NCBI GenBank assembly: GCA_937894535.1
Contig: CALBHI010000349.1
Coordinates: 1-6,181 of the forward strand
DNA from: an uncultured Verrucomicrobiota bacterium
GTDB lineage: Bacteria > Verrucomicrobiota > Kiritimatiellia > CAIVKH01
Length of the DNA stretch: 6,181 nt
Direction of reading: 5' to 3'
Both the position numbers and the translations under genes were made by a program. Positions within the stretch are counted from its first letter, which is position 1; every line of letters starts with the position of its first letter. The notes beneath the pieces were generated by a model. That model did not search any database and was not told where the DNA came from. It worked only from the letters and a program-made list of their open reading frames with translations. Of the stretch, positions 6,179 through 6,181 are shown piece by piece.

Positions 6179-6181
6179 CGA

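Overview
All seven genes in this 6.2 kb window lie on the minus strand, so transcription runs from right to left. The main content is most of an operon for the sodium-translocating NADH:quinone oxidoreductase (Na+-NQR). In transcription order it holds nqrA, nqrB, nqrC, nqrD and the start of nqrE. nqrE runs off the left edge about a dozen codons short of its end, and nqrF, the usual last gene, is expected just outside. Junctions are very tight: a 1-nt overlap, an 8-nt overlap, and gaps of 2 and 11 nt. Each gene has its own Shine-Dalgarno sequence. A strong sigma70-like promoter (TTGACA, 16-nt spacer, TATTTT) lies about 55-80 nt upstream of nqrA.

Upstream of the nqr operon, reading the same way, is a long-chain-type polyprenyl diphosphate synthase (IspB-like) with its own putative promoter. 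Its neighbourhood suggests that it makes the side chain of the quinone that Na+-NQR reduces. Further upstream is a small exported single-domain fasciclin (FAS1) protein. It is insulated from the synthase by a textbook intrinsic terminator, a 10-bp stem with a UUCG-type loop and a T-rich tail. The fasciclin leader at the right edge carries two interlocking inverted repeats.

Together the core genes form a respiratory module: NADH electrons enter at NqrF (off window), pass through the NqrD/E iron-sulfur centre and the covalent FMNs of NqrC and NqrB, and reach quinone, with Na+ exported across the inner membrane. The organism is a Gram-negative-type bacterium with a GC content of perhaps 55-60% by eye. 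The NqrA and NqrB sequences resemble those of the PVC group (Verrucomicrobiota, Kiritimatiellota, Lentisphaerota) or Bacteroidota more than Vibrio. That placement is a judgement from memory and is weak.

I see no mobile element, CRISPR array, tRNA, rRNA or defence system. This is mainly ordinary housekeeping chromosome. The points worth a second look are an Asp-to-Glu change in the NqrB flavinylation motif, an altered second half of the prenyl synthase active-site region, and the paired inverted repeats in front of the fasciclin gene.
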